From assembly GCF_018881595.1 (NCBI RefSeq), contig NZ_JACVQA010000001.1, positions 247,625 to 311,624 on the forward strand: a stretch of 64,000 nt of DNA, in the 5' to 3' direction. The DNA is from Polynucleobacter sp. UK-Gri1-W3. Lineage in GTDB: Bacteria; Pseudomonadota; Gammaproteobacteria; Burkholderiales; Burkholderiaceae. Both the position numbers and the translations under genes were made by a program. Shown piece after piece: positions 28,366-39,527 of the stretch (position 1 is the stretch's first letter; every line of letters starts with the position of its first letter). The notes below the pieces were generated by a model. It ran no database searches. It was not told the DNA's origin and was given only the letters and a program-made list of their open reading frames with translations.

Positions 28366-28959
28366 TTAGGCACGACGAATGCGGAACAATGCGAGACTGC
28401 CAAATAGATTTGGCATCAAAGTTACTTGTCGACCCTCATGCAAGATGCATTGATCGATTACCTTCAGACCAAGACTTGATGCCAACTTCTCAAAGTCAGC
28501 GACAGTGAGTACGCGTACGTTTGGCGTGTTGTACCACTGGTAAGGCAGGCTCTTAGATACTGGCATGCGTCCAAGACCCACAGCCAAGCGATGCGACCAA
28601 TGTCCAAAGTTTGGAAAGGAGATGACTGACTCCTTGCCCACACGAACCACTTCACGCAAAATCTTTTCCGTCTGATGAATAGTTTGCAAAGTTTGTGACA
28701 ACACGACCGTATCAAAGCTACTATCCTCAAAGAGCGCTAAGCCGCCCTCTAAATCTTGCTGAATGACATTCAAGCCTTTTTGTACGCAAGAGAGTACGCG
28801 AGAATCATCAATCTCAACGCCATAAGCATGAACAGGTTTTAATTTCTGCAAGAACTCCAAAAAACTACCATCGCCACACCCCAAATCTAATACCTGGGTA
28901 TTTGGTGCAATCCAATTGGCTATGGAGGCAAAGTCAGCGCGCTTAGTGAAATTACTCAT
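28366..28959 (-). CDS. metW: Methionine biosynthesis protein MetW
   Basis: MetW is a small class I methyltransferase-like protein that works with MetX in methionine synthesis; in several betaproteobacteria it is needed for MetX acyltransferase activity. The 197-residue protein has the SAM-like loop [12 protein letters not shown] near residues 23-34, [12 protein letters not shown] near residue 83 and ISFPNFGHW near residue 112, all typical. It overlaps metX by 4 bases (ATGA), the conserved metX-metW arrangement, so translation is coupled. Confidence 0.95.
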   Translation of the reverse strand: MSNFTKRADFASIANWIAPNTQVLDLGCGDGSFLEFLQKLKPVHAYGVEIDDSRVLSCVQKGLNVIQQDLEGGLALFEDSSFDTVVLSQTLQTIHQTEKILREVVRVGKESVISFPNFGHWSHRLAVGLGRMPVSKSLPYQWYNTPNVRVLTVADFEKLASSLGLKVIDQCILHEGRQVTLMPNLFGSLALFRIRRA

Positions 28960-30095
28960 GCTTGAGCCTCACGCATTTGCTTAAAGTAAGCTCTAACGAG
29001 GTTATGGTAACGCTCATCATCTAACAAGAATGCATCATGCCCATGTGGCGCATCAATCTCTGCATACGTCACCTCACTCTTATTGCTCAGCAAAGACTGC
29101 ACAATTTCGCGACTACGGTCAGGCGGAAAACGCCAATCGGTTGAAAAGCTCACAACTAAAAACTTAGCCTGAACCTCTGCTAGCGCACGATTCAGGCTGC
29201 CATCGTAACGACGCGCAGGATCAAAATAATCTAGTGCACGTGTAATGAGTAGGTAGGTATTGGCGTCAAAGTAGGTTGAAAATTTATCGCCTTGATGACG
29301 TAAATAACTCTCAACCTCAAACTCGACATCAAAACTAAAACGATAGTCATTAGATTCACCGTTAGGACGCTGTAATTCACGGCCAAATTTTTCTGCCATG
29401 TCATCATCAGACAGGTAGGTAATGTGCCCAACCATACGAGCTAAACGCAAACCGCGTTTTGGTACAACACCATGCTCGTAGTAGTTGCCGCCATAAAAAT
29501 CAGGATCAGACAAAATAGCGTTACGCGCCACTTCGTTAAAAGCAATATTTTGTGCACTCAATCTTGGGGTGGATGCCACTACAACGCAATGATCAATGCG
29601 CTTTGGAAACTGAATGGCCCAAGCCATGGCCTGCATTCCGCCTAGGCTACCACCCATAACTGCAGCAAACTTTCGTATACCTAACTTATCGGCCAAACGG
29701 GCTTGAGTATTAACCCAGTCCTCGACCGTGATAACAGGAAAGTCCGCACCATATGGCTTGCCGGTTGCTGGATTAATACTCATCGGCCCAGTTGAACCAA
29801 AACAAGAGCCCAAATTATTTACGCCAATGACAAAAAAGTGATTTGTATCTACCGGCTTGCCTGGGCCAATCATGTTGTCCCACCAGCCGATATCTTCTGC
29901 ATTGTCTGGGCTTGGGCCTGCTACGTGATGAGATGCGTTCAGAGCATGGCAAACAAGCACAGCATTACTTTTATCGGTATTAAGCTTGCCGTAAGTTTCA
30001 ATCACTAAATCATAGCCAGACAACATAGCACCACTCTGCAAAGGCAGGGGCTCGGCAAAATGGATGGTGTTTCTAGAGAGGTGTAGCTCGCTCAT
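28956..30095 (-). CDS. metX: Homoserine O-acyltransferase (acetyl/succinyl)
   Basis: MetX activates homoserine by O-acylation in the first committed step of methionine synthesis. The alpha/beta-hydrolase fold shows the nucleophile elbow [12 protein letters not shown] near residue 147, the acid in [12 protein letters not shown] near residue 316, and the histidine in [11 protein letters not shown] near residue 351. The 379-residue length is usual. In this lineage MetX with MetW can use succinyl-CoA, so I leave the donor open. Overlaps of 4 bases with both slmA and metW mark a tightly coupled group. Confidence 0.95.
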   Translation of the reverse strand: MSELHLSRNTIHFAEPLPLQSGAMLSGYDLVIETYGKLNTDKSNAVLVCHALNASHHVAGPSPDNAEDIGWWDNMIGPGKPVDTNHFFVIGVNNLGSCFGSTGPMSINPATGKPYGADFPVITVEDWVNTQARLADKLGIRKFAAVMGGSLGGMQAMAWAIQFPKRIDHCVVVASTPRLSAQNIAFNEVARNAILSDPDFYGGNYYEHGVVPKRGLRLARMVGHITYLSDDDMAEKFGRELQRPNGESNDYRFSFDVEFEVESYLRHQGDKFSTYFDANTYLLITRALDYFDPARRYDGSLNRALAEVQAKFLVVSFSTDWRFPPDRSREIVQSLLSNKSEVTYAEIDAPHGHDAFLLDDERYHNLVRAYFKQMREAQA

Positions 30096-30742
30096 TCTGA
30101 CAAGAGAAGGCGCAAACTAACATCAGAGGCTTCGGTTGGCAATTTCCTAAAGCCGCTACGGGCAAAGCGATGCCAACGACCCAAAACAAAACTCATCAAC
30201 ATGGCAGCACGGATACTGACCTCTTCTTGACCCAGCTGCCCCCAGTTGCCACCCTGAGTTTGGGCAATACGCAGAGCTTGCTTTAGAGATGCTTCAACAC
30301 GATCTAGCACTTGAGTAATACGCTCTTGCAAGCGATCATCTTCTTGCAATAAAGCGTCGCCTAGTAAAACGCGAGTCATGCCAGGATTCTTCTCAGCAAA
30401 GAACAAAAGCATTTGCAAAATGCCACGAGCTTGAGCTAGGCCAGACTCTTCCTTTTGATTAATTTGGTTAATCAATCCGAAAACAGTTTGTTCAATAAAA
30501 GAAATGAGGCCTTCGAACATCTGCGCTTTACTAGCAAAATGACGATAGAGCGCCGCCTCTGAAACTTCAATCTTGGCAGCCAATGCCGCTGTAGTGACGC
30601 GCTCAGCCTTAGGGTTTTGCAGCATCTCGGCAAGCACTTGCAGAATCTGCAAACGACGCTCACCGGGGCGTGGACGCTTACGAGCCTTGCCAGCATCAGC
30701 ATTGCTGTCAATGATGTCTGCTGGCTCTAAGGATTCACGCAT
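30092..30742 (-). CDS. slmA: Nucleoid occlusion factor SlmA-like TetR regulator
   Basis: A 216-residue TetR-family protein with the SlmA layout. The N-terminal helix-turn-helix contains [13 protein letters not shown] near residue 28 and the recognition region [32 protein letters not shown] around residues 45-76, nearly the SlmA pattern. SlmA binds DNA and blocks FtsZ assembly over the nucleoid in E. coli. Its place between argB and metX, overlapping metX by 4 bases, is conserved in some betaproteobacteria but has no evident metabolic reason. I am confident of the family, less so that it is a true division inhibitor here. Confidence 0.82.
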   Translation of the reverse strand: MRESLEPADIIDSNADAGKARKRPRPGERRLQILQVLAEMLQNPKAERVTTAALAAKIEVSEAALYRHFASKAQMFEGLISFIEQTVFGLINQINQKEESGLAQARGILQMLLFFAEKNPGMTRVLLGDALLQEDDRLQERITQVLDRVEASLKQALRIAQTQGGNWGQLGQEEVSIRAAMLMSFVLGRWHRFARSGFRKLPTEASDVSLRLLLSE

Positions 30743-30760
30743 GCTTATTTATTTACTTAA

Positions 30761-31663
30761 TTATCTAGAACGGATCATCGTACCGAACGCTTGCTCAGTC
30801 AGAATTTCTAACAACAAAGAATGCTCAATACGGCCGTCAATGATGTGTACTGAATTCACGCCGCTCTTGGCCGCATCTAATGCTGAAGAAATCTTAGGCA
30901 ACATGCCACCAGAAATAGTGCCATCAGCAAAGAGCGCGTCAATTTCTCGCGCAGTTAAATCTGTGAGCAACTTGCCGTCTTTATCCATCACACCCGGAAT
31001 ATTAGTCATCATGACTAACTTCTCTGCGTGGAGGATTTCAGCCATCTTGCCAGCTACTAAGTCCGCATTAATGTTGTAAGCCTGACCTTCTTCACTAAAG
31101 CCAATTGGAGAAATCACCGGAATAAAGGCATCATCCTGCAAAGCTTTAACCACTGCAGGATTAATTGCCTCGATCTCACCAACAAAACCGATATCAACCA
31201 TCTTGCCCGGCTCTGTGTCGCTAGGAATCTTCATTTTCTTGGCATGAATCAGCCCACCGTCTTTACCAGTCAAGCCAACAGCTTGGCCACCAAAGTGGTT
31301 GATCAACATCACAATATCTTGCTGAACTTCACCACCCAGAACCCACTCGACTACTTCCATGGTTTCTTCATCGGTTACGCGCATACCTTGAATAAAGGTG
31401 CCGGTCTTACCAATTTTCTTGAGGGCTTCGTCAATCTGAGGACCGCCGCCATGAACTACTACTGGGTTCATGCCAACCAACTTCAACAAAATAACATCGC
31501 GCGCAAAGGACTCTTTCAAGCGCTCTTCAACCATTGCGTTTCCGCCGTACTTAATCACGATTGTTTTGCCGTGATATGCACGGATGTAAGGTAAAGCCTC
31601 AGCCAGAATCTCTGCCTTTAATAAAGGAGAGATATCACTAATTGTCGGTAAATGCTTGGTCAT
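30761..31663 (-). CDS. argB: Acetylglutamate kinase
   Basis: ArgB phosphorylates N-acetylglutamate in arginine synthesis and is often feedback-inhibited by arginine. The 300-residue protein has VIKYGGNAM near residue 37, [10 protein letters not shown] near residue 69, [11 protein letters not shown] near residue 131 and FIPVISPIG near residue 186. It also has the longer N-terminal segment ([11 protein letters not shown]) seen in arginine-sensitive hexameric enzymes, which is suggestive only. It lies 13 bases after dksA and 18 bases before slmA on the minus strand. Confidence 0.96.
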   Translation of the reverse strand: MTKHLPTISDISPLLKAEILAEALPYIRAYHGKTIVIKYGGNAMVEERLKESFARDVILLKLVGMNPVVVHGGGPQIDEALKKIGKTGTFIQGMRVTDEETMEVVEWVLGGEVQQDIVMLINHFGGQAVGLTGKDGGLIHAKKMKIPSDTEPGKMVDIGFVGEIEAINPAVVKALQDDAFIPVISPIGFSEEGQAYNINADLVAGKMAEILHAEKLVMMTNIPGVMDKDGKLLTDLTAREIDALFADGTISGGMLPKISSALDAAKSGVNSVHIIDGRIEHSLLLEILTEQAFGTMIRSR

Positions 31664-31676
31664 TGCTACTTAAAAT

Positions 31677-32165
31677 TTATTCGCCAAATAATTTTTGACG
31701 GAGTTCGCGACGCTCTTGAGCCTCAAGAGATAAATTGGCTGTAGGCCTTGCAATCAAACGGTTCAAGCCAATTGGCTCACCAGTTTCTTCACACCAACCG
31801 TAATCACCAGATTCGATGCGAGTCAATGCTTGCTCTACTTTTTTGAGCAACTTGCGCTCACGATCACGAGTACGTAATTCCAATGCATGCTCTTCTTCAA
31901 TCGTTGCACGATCAGCGGGATCGGGTACCAAAATATTTTCACGCAGATGCTCTGTCGTCTCAGATGCATTCTTCAGAATGTCATTTTTAAGAGTGAGTAA
32001 TTTTTGACGGAAAAAATCTAGCTGGGCAGCATTCATGTAGTCCTTGTCGGACATCTTGAGTAATTCCGCTTCAGTAAGTGGAGCACCTTTTGCAACCTTA
32101 GTGCTCGCAGCTTTACTACTAGCTTTTGCAGCGGTTGCTGGTTTTGTTGCTGTTTTTACCGTCAT
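31677..32165 (-). CDS. dksA: RNA polymerase-binding transcription factor DksA, one-cysteine type
   Basis: DksA enters the RNA polymerase secondary channel and, with ppGpp, resets transcription during starvation. The coiled-coil tip motif DPADRATIEEE is present near residue 85 and the LELRTRDRERKL arm follows. The C-terminal zinc-finger region reads GWCEETGEPI...NLSLEAQERRE, so three of the four zinc cysteines of the E. coli protein are replaced by T, S and A. That pattern is usual in alpha- and betaproteobacteria and implies zinc-independent folding. About 30 Ala/Lys/Thr-rich residues precede the core. It lies 111 bases after the COG0523 gene on the same strand. Confidence 0.94.
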   Translation of the reverse strand: MTVKTATKPATAAKASSKAASTKVAKGAPLTEAELLKMSDKDYMNAAQLDFFRQKLLTLKNDILKNASETTEHLRENILVPDPADRATIEEEHALELRTRDRERKLLKKVEQALTRIESGDYGWCEETGEPIGLNRLIARPTANLSLEAQERRELRQKLFGE

Positions 32166-32276
32166 CTCATTCTTTCCTGGTTTAAAGCATTATTGCCTCA
32201 TTCTGCCAAACTTTTGCGGCCCTTTTATTAATATTCATCAATCTGGGCCGTGGCGGCGGATTGTACCCGAATCTAG

Positions 32277-33347
32277 CTAGGCCAAACATCCCTCAAGCCC
32301 AGCCAATAGGGTGTCCTTGGGCAAATCGATACCTATGAAGACCATCCGGGTTTGCTTGTGCTCAGCACCCCATGGACCAGCCAAATCGCTGCCCATCATC
32401 TGATGAACGCCCTGGAACACCACTTTTCGGTTGCTTCCCTTCACATAGAGTACGCCTTTGTAGCGCAGCATCTTCTCCCCAAAGACCTCCAGAATGCCCC
32501 CCAGAAAGTCTTCCAGTTTTTTGTGATCAAAGGGTTTATCACTACGAAAAACAAAGGATTGGATGCGGTCTGTATGGCCGGCATGACCATGGTGATGGTG
32601 TTCGTGATCATGACTGTGGTCGTGCCCGCAGGCACTGTGATCATGATCATGGCTATGGTCATGACCGCAATCAGCATGATCGTGGTCATCCTGCTCCAAG
32701 AAGTGAGGGTCAATGTCTAACTTGGCATTGAGGTTAAAGCCCTTGAGGTCCAAAACGGCATTCAAAGGCACAACGCCCTTAGAAATGCCTGTAATTGGGG
32801 CTCTCGGGTTCATATGCATGAGGCGACTGCTCAAAGCATCTACTTCAGCAGGCGTCACTAAATCAGTCTTAGTAATAAAAATTTGGTCTGCAAAGCCAAC
32901 TTGGCGCTGAGCCTCTTCATGCTCATTAAGCTGGTGCTGGCCATGCTTGGCATCGACTAAAGTAACTACTGCGTCCAAAACATAATGGTCAGCAACGTCA
33001 TCATCCATAAAGAATGTCTGGGCAACAGGCCCAGGATTGGCAACGCCTGTAGTTTCAATGACGACGCGATCAAAGCTAATCTTTTTATCTTTACGCTGCT
33101 CCCAGAGCTCATTTAAGGCATCTACAAGGTCGCCGCGAATGGTGCAGCAAATGCAGCCATTACTCATTTGCACAATATTCTCTTGGTTGTCTTGTACCAA
33201 GATGTCGTTATCAATATTTTCTTCGCCGAATTCATTCTCGATCACAGCAATTTTTTTACCGTGCTCCTCAGTCAGAATGTGTTTAAGCAAAGTGGTTTTG
33301 CCGCTTCCTAAGAAGCCCGTCAAAATCGTTACCGGAATTAATGCCAT
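32277..33347 (-). CDS. COG0523/CobW-family metal GTPase with histidine-rich loop
   Basis: A G3E GTPase of the zinc chaperone group. From the ATG at 33347 it begins [20 protein letters not shown], with the Walker [10 protein letters not shown]; an ATG at 33362 adds five residues. The metal-binding CxCC motif appears in [14 protein letters not shown] is switch-like, and TKTDL is the nucleotide base site. Codons around 32573-32690 encode a histidine-rich loop, two copies of a CGHDHSHDH unit followed by HHHHGH, then the CobW C-terminal domain. It lies directly upstream of a cysteine-poor DksA, an arrangement associated with zinc economy. Metal and client protein are not shown by the sequence. Confidence 0.92.
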   Translation of the reverse strand: MALIPVTILTGFLGSGKTTLLKHILTEEHGKKIAVIENEFGEENIDNDILVQDNQENIVQMSNGCICCTIRGDLVDALNELWEQRKDKKISFDRVVIETTGVANPGPVAQTFFMDDDVADHYVLDAVVTLVDAKHGQHQLNEHEEAQRQVGFADQIFITKTDLVTPAEVDALSSRLMHMNPRAPITGISKGVVPLNAVLDLKGFNLNAKLDIDPHFLEQDDHDHADCGHDHSHDHDHSACGHDHSHDHEHHHHGHAGHTDRIQSFVFRSDKPFDHKKLEDFLGGILEVFGEKMLRYKGVLYVKGSNRKVVFQGVHQMMGSDLAGPWGAEHKQTRMVFIGIDLPKDTLLAGLEGCLA

Positions 33348-33416
33348 GGATGATCCAATCAAAATCTAAAAGCCAACAATTCCCAAAGCGGGAAACCTTC
33401 TATATTACCGAGTTCC

Positions 33417-34418
33417 TCAGCCTTTGCCAGCCTTTGCGCGTGGATGCGCTTTATCGTATGCCTGAGCTAGGTGTTGAAAATCCAAGGAGGTGTAAATCTG
33501 GGTGCTAGCGATGCTGGCATGCCCCAACATCTCCTGGACGGCACGTAAATCTTGAGAAGATTGCAGCACATGGCTCGCAAAGCTGTGGCGCATCATATGA
33601 GGGTGAACATGGGTGGGCAGACAAGCGCGCATTGCTAAAGTCCGCAATCTTGCTTGCACGGTGCGCGGCGATAAGCGCTTTCCTGTTGCTGATAAAAATA
33701 AGGCCATGGATTCTTCCGCATAACTTCCAGCATCACGCAACTCTCGCCATGCGGCCAGTGATTTCATGGCCGGTATGCCAACTGGGACAGAGCGGCGTTT
33801 ACCGCCCTTACCTAAAACTGTTACTTCTGCAGCATCCCAATCTAACCAGCCAGCAGACTCATGCTGGCGATCTTTGCTTTGCATCACATCGATCCCCAAG
33901 AGCTCTGAAAGGCGCAAACCCGAGGAATACAGCAAATCAATAATCGCTGCATCTCGGATCGATTCCAAATCCTTTTTTTCTTCCGCTTCTTTCACGGCCT
34001 GATTTACCAGGGCAAGAGCCTGTTCAACCGACAGCGCTTTAGGCAAAGACTTCAAACGCTTTGGTGCCTTAACGTCATCAACTGGGTTAGCCACTAAGTT
34101 ACTAGTCACTTTGCCAGCACGCGCATCGCGCCTTGCATCTTTTTCAGTAAGCCAGTCATACCAACCACGCCATGCAGAAAGTGCTCTCGCAATACTTCTT
34201 GAGGATTGGCCTTTGGAATGCAGACGCCCAGCCCAACGACGTACATGACCATTGCTAACTTTTAATAGCTCAATTGAATCTTCAAGGGCAAAATTTTGGA
34301 GATCGCTCAAATCCATGGCATATGCTTTGAGCGTATGCGGCGAGAGTTGACGCAATACATGTAACTCATGCAAATACTCTTGCATGAGTGGATCGAGATC
34401 AGTCGCCTTTAATTTCAT
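33417..34418 (-). CDS. xerC: Tyrosine recombinase XerC
   Basis: A site-specific recombinase that, with XerD, resolves chromosome dimers at dif. The 333-residue protein has the N-terminal SAM-like DNA-binding domain (LHVLRQLSPHTLKAYAMDL) and the catalytic set: Arg in YSSGLRLSELLG, Lys in GKGGKRRSVP, the HMMRHSFASH box, and the tyrosine nucleophile in STQIYTSLD near residue 313. It overlaps the DUF484 gene by 20 bases, an arrangement widely shared in proteobacteria. An ATG at 34385 would remove the overlap but lose conserved N-terminal residues. No dif site is recognisable in the window. Confidence 0.92.
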   Translation of the reverse strand: MKLKATDLDPLMQEYLHELHVLRQLSPHTLKAYAMDLSDLQNFALEDSIELLKVSNGHVRRWAGRLHSKGQSSRSIARALSAWRGWYDWLTEKDARRDARAGKVTSNLVANPVDDVKAPKRLKSLPKALSVEQALALVNQAVKEAEEKKDLESIRDAAIIDLLYSSGLRLSELLGIDVMQSKDRQHESAGWLDWDAAEVTVLGKGGKRRSVPVGIPAMKSLAAWRELRDAGSYAEESMALFLSATGKRLSPRTVQARLRTLAMRACLPTHVHPHMMRHSFASHVLQSSQDLRAVQEMLGHASIASTQIYTSLDFQHLAQAYDKAHPRAKAGKG

Positions 34419-35073
34419 AAGCCTGGATACGATCCAAAGCTGCAGCAGTTAATTCGGCAATCTGACGCAAGTAGAAAGCACCCATATCGGCTGTAAAGCG
34501 TGACTCATCCTTGCTGGCCAATAGCAATACAGCTGGCGATTGAGTAGCACCAATGCCCTTACCTAAGGGCAAGCCAATAGCCACCATGCTTTGCCACTCA
34601 GGATTAATAGCTGTTTGGCTTGCTAGCAAATCTACGCTGGCAGCAGCTAACTCTTTAGCAGAGCCGCATAGAGGTGTATCCACCCAAGAACCAAATGCAG
34701 AGTTAGGCGATAGTAATTGCGCAGACTCCACCTCAAACACTTCGGCCAAGCCAGCTGTAATTGCAGCTTCTACGTCAGCTTTATTGTTGGCTTTCATTAA
34801 GCGCAATAACCAAGCAACTAAACTTTGCTGAGTTTTATCGTTACGACTACCAAAGTGCAACATCTCACTTAAGCGACGATTAAGTTCTTGGTTTTGTGTT
34901 CGCAATACCGTCATCTGACGTTCTTGCAAAGAAATCGCACGGTCTTCATGGGGATGCTTAATCCGAATCTCATTAAAAAGATCGGCGTAGCGCTCAAAGA
35001 AGCCTGGGGTTACACGTAACCACTCTGCAACCAACTCTTCTTGCTCGGCTTGCTTTGGATCAATTGCACTCAT
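34399..35073 (-). CDS. DUF484 family protein (GAF-like)
   Basis: A 224-residue protein of the DUF484 family, which folds as a GAF-like domain and is usually encoded beside xerC. Typical parts are VAEWLRVTPGFFERYADLF near residue 14, the HPHEDRAISLQERQM segment near residue 40 leading into a short coiled coil, and a C-terminal GAF-like region ending ITAAALDRIQAY-like (LTAAALDRIQAYE). The function is unknown. It overlaps xerC by 20 bases, so translation is coupled; a role tied to recombination or cell-cycle sensing is only a guess. Confidence 0.85.
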   Translation of the reverse strand: MSAIDPKQAEQEELVAEWLRVTPGFFERYADLFNEIRIKHPHEDRAISLQERQMTVLRTQNQELNRRLSEMLHFGSRNDKTQQSLVAWLLRLMKANNKADVEAAITAGLAEVFEVESAQLLSPNSAFGSWVDTPLCGSAKELAAASVDLLASQTAINPEWQSMVAIGLPLGKGIGATQSPAVLLLASKDESRFTADMGAFYLRQIAELTAAALDRIQAYEIKGD

Positions 35074-35123
35074 GTATTTCTTTCTCTAATTACTTTTTTT
35101 ATTTACTAATTTTATAAATTTAG

Positions 35124-36596
35124 TTAGCTAAGTTTTTTACGCAAAAGCTCGTTTACCTGACCAGGATTTGCTTTGCCTTGAGAGGCCTTCATGATCTGGC
35201 CAACGAGCGCATTAAATGCCTTCTCTTTGCCTGAGCGGAATTCTTCGACTGATTTCTGGTTGGCCGTTAGGACTTGATCGATGATGGCCTCAATTGCTCC
35301 ACTATCACTAATTTGCTTTAATCCTTTAGCGTCAATGACTTGATCAACTGTGCTGATAGTCTTGCCTGCTATAGCCTCTTCCCAAAGAATCGCAAAAATA
35401 TCTTTTGCGATCTTATTGGAGATGGTGCCATCTGCTACACGCGTCAGCAACGGCGCCAAATGGTCAGCCTTTAATGGCGCATCTGCTGTAGTAATGCCAG
35501 CACGGTTTATAGAGGAGGCAAATTCACCCGCAATTAAGTTGGCTGCGGCCTTAGCCAATGGCTTGCCTACGATCGCCAATAAGTCTTCAAATACTTTTGC
35601 AGTATCACGGTCTTGAGTAAGTAACTGCGTATCGTATGCGCTTAAACCAAATTCGCTCTGCCACTGCTCGCGCAACTGGGCCGGCAGTGTAGGCATCTTG
35701 CTACGTACATCTGCAATCCATGCGTCATCAATTACTACTGGCAATAAATCGGGGTCCGGGAAGTAGCGATAGTCATTAGCATCTTCTTTGCTACGCATGC
35801 TGCGTGTTTCGCCGCGATCAGGGTCATATAAGCGCGTCTCCTGAACAACAGTGCCACCATCTTCAATGAGCTCGATTTGACGACGCACTTCATATTGAAT
35901 GGCTTCTTCTAAAAAGCGGAAAGAGTTCAAGTTTTTGATTTCGCAACGGGTGCCAAATTCGGCCTGGCCCTTAGGACGAACCGAAACGTTTGCATCACAA
36001 CGGAAAGATCCCTCTTGCATGTTGCCGTCACAAACTCCCAGCCAGACCACCAAGCCATGTAAAGCCTTGGCATAGGCAACGGCCTCAGCTGCACTGCGCA
36101 TTACCGGCTCAGTCACGATCTCAAGGAGTGGCGTGCCTGCACGGTTTAAATCGATTCCACTGGAAGGCTCGCCATGGGGGCCTGTAAAGCCTTCTTCATG
36201 GACTGACTTACCAGCATCTTCTTCCATATGGGCGCGTGTGAGTTCAACTACCTTCACTTCATCACCTACCAAGATCTCGAGATGCCCACCAACGACGACT
36301 GGAATCTCCATCTGGCTAATTTGGTAGCCTTTAGGCAGGTCAGGATAAAAATAGTTCTTGCGCGCAAAGATACTTGCTGGCGAAATCTTCGCATTGACAG
36401 CCAATCCAAAACGAATTGCATGCTCAACAGCTTGACGGTTCAGCACTGGCAACACACCAGGCAATGCTAAATCCACTGCGCACGCTTGCGTGTTTGGTGC
36501 CGCACCAAAGCGAGTGCTTGCGCCACTAAAAATTTTGGATTGCGTTTGCAACTGTGCGTGAGTCTCTAGACCAATGACGACTTCCCATTGCATCAT
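35124..36596 (-). CDS. gatB: Asp-tRNA(Asn)/Glu-tRNA(Gln) amidotransferase subunit B
   Basis: GatB is the kinase/tRNA-binding subunit of GatCAB, which turns mischarged Glu-tRNA(Gln) or Asp-tRNA(Asn) into the correct aminoacyl-tRNA. It starts [16 protein letters not shown], with [14 protein letters not shown] near residue 80, [18 protein letters not shown] near residue 143 and the C-terminal YqeY-like helical domain ending [14 protein letters not shown] use the ATG at 36596, where ATGATG overlaps the gatA stop by 4 bases; the open frame runs 10 codons further but into gatA. Confidence 0.96.
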   Translation of the reverse strand: MMQWEVVIGLETHAQLQTQSKIFSGASTRFGAAPNTQACAVDLALPGVLPVLNRQAVEHAIRFGLAVNAKISPASIFARKNYFYPDLPKGYQISQMEIPVVVGGHLEILVGDEVKVVELTRAHMEEDAGKSVHEEGFTGPHGEPSSGIDLNRAGTPLLEIVTEPVMRSAAEAVAYAKALHGLVVWLGVCDGNMQEGSFRCDANVSVRPKGQAEFGTRCEIKNLNSFRFLEEAIQYEVRRQIELIEDGGTVVQETRLYDPDRGETRSMRSKEDANDYRYFPDPDLLPVVIDDAWIADVRSKMPTLPAQLREQWQSEFGLSAYDTQLLTQDRDTAKVFEDLLAIVGKPLAKAAANLIAGEFASSINRAGITTADAPLKADHLAPLLTRVADGTISNKIAKDIFAILWEEAIAGKTISTVDQVIDAKGLKQISDSGAIEAIIDQVLTANQKSVEEFRSGKEKAFNALVGQIMKASQGKANPGQVNELLRKKLS

Positions 36597-38110
36597 GCCA
36601 CCTCGCTTGCTGGACGCAAATGCCAATCGCTGGCTTGCTGATATTGATGGGCCACTTGTAACAAGCGTGCCTCAGAAAAATAGTTGCCAATCAATTGCAT
36701 ACCAATAGGTAAATTGTTTGTATTAAAGCCACACGGAACACTCATAGCTGGCAAGCCTGCCAAGTTCGTTGAAAGCGTATAAATATCTTCTAAATACATT
36801 TGCACCGGATCTTTTGACTTCTCGCCTAAGCGCCATGCCACATCAGGGGCTACAGGCCCTAGGATGACATCACATTGATTAAATGCCGCCTGAAAATCCG
36901 CTGCAATAATGCGACGAATTTTTTGTGCTTGAAGATAGTAAGCGTCGTAGTAACCATGGCACAGAACATAAGTACCAATCATGATGCGACGCTTCACTTC
37001 TGAGCCAAAGCCTTCAGTGCGTGACTTGGCATACATATCATTAAGATCGCGATATTCATTAGCGCGATATCCATAACGCACACCATCAAAGCGACTCAAA
37101 TTGCTCGATGCTTCTGCTGGAGCTAAAACGTAGTACACCGGAATGGATAATTTGGTTTTTGGCAAGCTCACCTCAACCAAAGTTGCGCCTAGATTTTCTA
37201 AAAGCTTCGCTGCTTCATTCACAGACTTCGCAACATCCACCGCCAAACCCTCAGCAAAAAATTCTTTTGGCAAGCCAACGCGTAAACCTTCTAATGGTTT
37301 TGCAGGGTTTGCATTACCTTCTTTCCAATTCTGATTGAGGTAGCGACCATAGTCTTCGCCTGAATCGGCCAATGAGGTGGAATCACGCGAATCATGTGAA
37401 GACATAGCGGATAGCAACAAGGCGCAGTCTTCGGCAGTCTTGCCCATAGGGCCTGCTTGATCCAGTGAAGAAGCATAGGCAATCATGCCGTAGCGTGACA
37501 CGCGCCCATAACTAGGCTTAATTCCAGTTAAGCCGCAAAACGCTGCTGGCTGACGAATCGAGCCACCTGTATCAGTGCCGGTCGCAATCGGTGCCAAGCC
37601 TGCAGCAACAGCTGCAGCCGAACCTCCTGAGGAGCCGCCAGCTACGTGAGCAGCATTCCATGGATTTAAGACTGGTCCAAAGGCAGAATTTTCGTTGGAG
37701 GAGCCCATCGCGAACTCGTCCATATTGGTTTTACCCAAACAAACCATGCCAGCGCCATGGGGATTGTTTTCATCCGGAATCCCCAAATTAGCCACCACAG
37801 TGGCATCAAAAGGACTCTGGTAGCCAGACAAAATTTTAGAGGCTGCAGTTGACTTCCAGCCGCGCGTCACAAAGACATCTTTATGGGCTACAGGGATACC
37901 AGTTAGCTTGCCAGCTTTTCCTAAAGAAATGAGCTGATCTGCTTTATTTGCTTGCTCCAAGCTTAAGTGAGTATTCACATCAAGGTAGGCATTCCACTGT
38001 TTTCCTGCCTCAATACGATCCAAAAAGTACTGGGTTAATTCGGTACTGGAGACCTCTTTAGCGGCAAGCGCTTTTGCCATTAAGGCGATAGGAGTGTTGT
38101 GCCAACTCAT
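36593..38110 (-). CDS. gatA: Asp-tRNA(Asn)/Glu-tRNA(Gln) amidotransferase subunit A
   Basis: GatA is the glutaminase/amidase subunit that supplies ammonia to GatB. The amidase signature is complete: the catalytic lysine in AHKDVF near residue 76, [14 protein letters not shown] near residue 152 with one serine of the triad, and [15 protein letters not shown] near residue 174 with the nucleophilic serine. At 505 residues it is slightly longer than the average. It overlaps gatC and gatB by 4 bases each, so the three subunits are translated as a coupled unit. Confidence 0.97.
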   Translation of the reverse strand: MSWHNTPIALMAKALAAKEVSSTELTQYFLDRIEAGKQWNAYLDVNTHLSLEQANKADQLISLGKAGKLTGIPVAHKDVFVTRGWKSTAASKILSGYQSPFDATVVANLGIPDENNPHGAGMVCLGKTNMDEFAMGSSNENSAFGPVLNPWNAAHVAGGSSGGSAAAVAAGLAPIATGTDTGGSIRQPAAFCGLTGIKPSYGRVSRYGMIAYASSLDQAGPMGKTAEDCALLLSAMSSHDSRDSTSLADSGEDYGRYLNQNWKEGNANPAKPLEGLRVGLPKEFFAEGLAVDVAKSVNEAAKLLENLGATLVEVSLPKTKLSIPVYYVLAPAEASSNLSRFDGVRYGYRANEYRDLNDMYAKSRTEGFGSEVKRRIMIGTYVLCHGYYDAYYLQAQKIRRIIAADFQAAFNQCDVILGPVAPDVAWRLGEKSKDPVQMYLEDIYTLSTNLAGLPAMSVPCGFNTNNLPIGMQLIGNYFSEARLLQVAHQYQQASDWHLRPASEVA

Positions 38111-38400
38111 TCGATCACCCTTGGTACTAAGAAGTAGCCCTCATGCTGCGCAGGAGCTGATTGCATGTTTTCAGAGCGGTGGTCTGACTCAGTTACCTGG
38201 TCAACACGCATGGGTTGTGCCAAATCACGCAAAAAGAGGATTGGGTGTGCCAAAGGCTCAAGACCAGTTGTATCAACGGCCTGCATTTCCTCAACCAAGG
38301 AAAAAATAGCCTGCAATTGAGGCAAAACTGCCTCAGCTTCTGCCTGATTTAATTCAAGCCTAGATAGGTGCGCAATGCGCTGGACATCATCAAGTTTCAT
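38107..38400 (-). CDS. gatC: Asp-tRNA(Asn)/Glu-tRNA(Gln) amidotransferase subunit C
   Basis: The 97-residue GatC belts GatA and GatB together. It begins [21 protein letters not shown] and has the central region [21 protein letters not shown] and ends near LVPRVIE, all typical of the family. It is first in the gatCAB operon and divergent from mreB, with 59 bases between the starts, where both promoters should lie. Confidence 0.95.
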   Translation of the reverse strand: MKLDDVQRIAHLSRLELNQAEAEAVLPQLQAIFSLVEEMQAVDTTGLEPLAHPILFLRDLAQPMRVDQVTESDHRSENMQSAPAQHEGYFLVPRVIE

Positions 38401-38435
38401 GGGACGAGAGTATCATTCCTATATATTTTCATTAA

Positions 38436-39503
<1,068 letters not shown>

Positions 39504-39527
39504 GCGACATACACGTCGAATAGGGAA

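Noticed and set aside
31677..31800. DksA as a decayed gene because zinc cysteines are missing
   Set aside because: The C-x2-T ... S-x2-A pattern is common in alpha- and betaproteobacterial DksA, and the coiled-coil tip is intact.
32573..32690. DNA repeat tract or CRISPR-like repeats in the COG0523 gene
   Set aside because: The repetition is the coding sequence of the histidine-rich loop, with units too short and varied for a CRISPR array.
32352..32731. Plus-strand reading frames over the histidine-rich region
   Set aside because: They are antisense to the COG0523 gene and arise from its simple codon composition.
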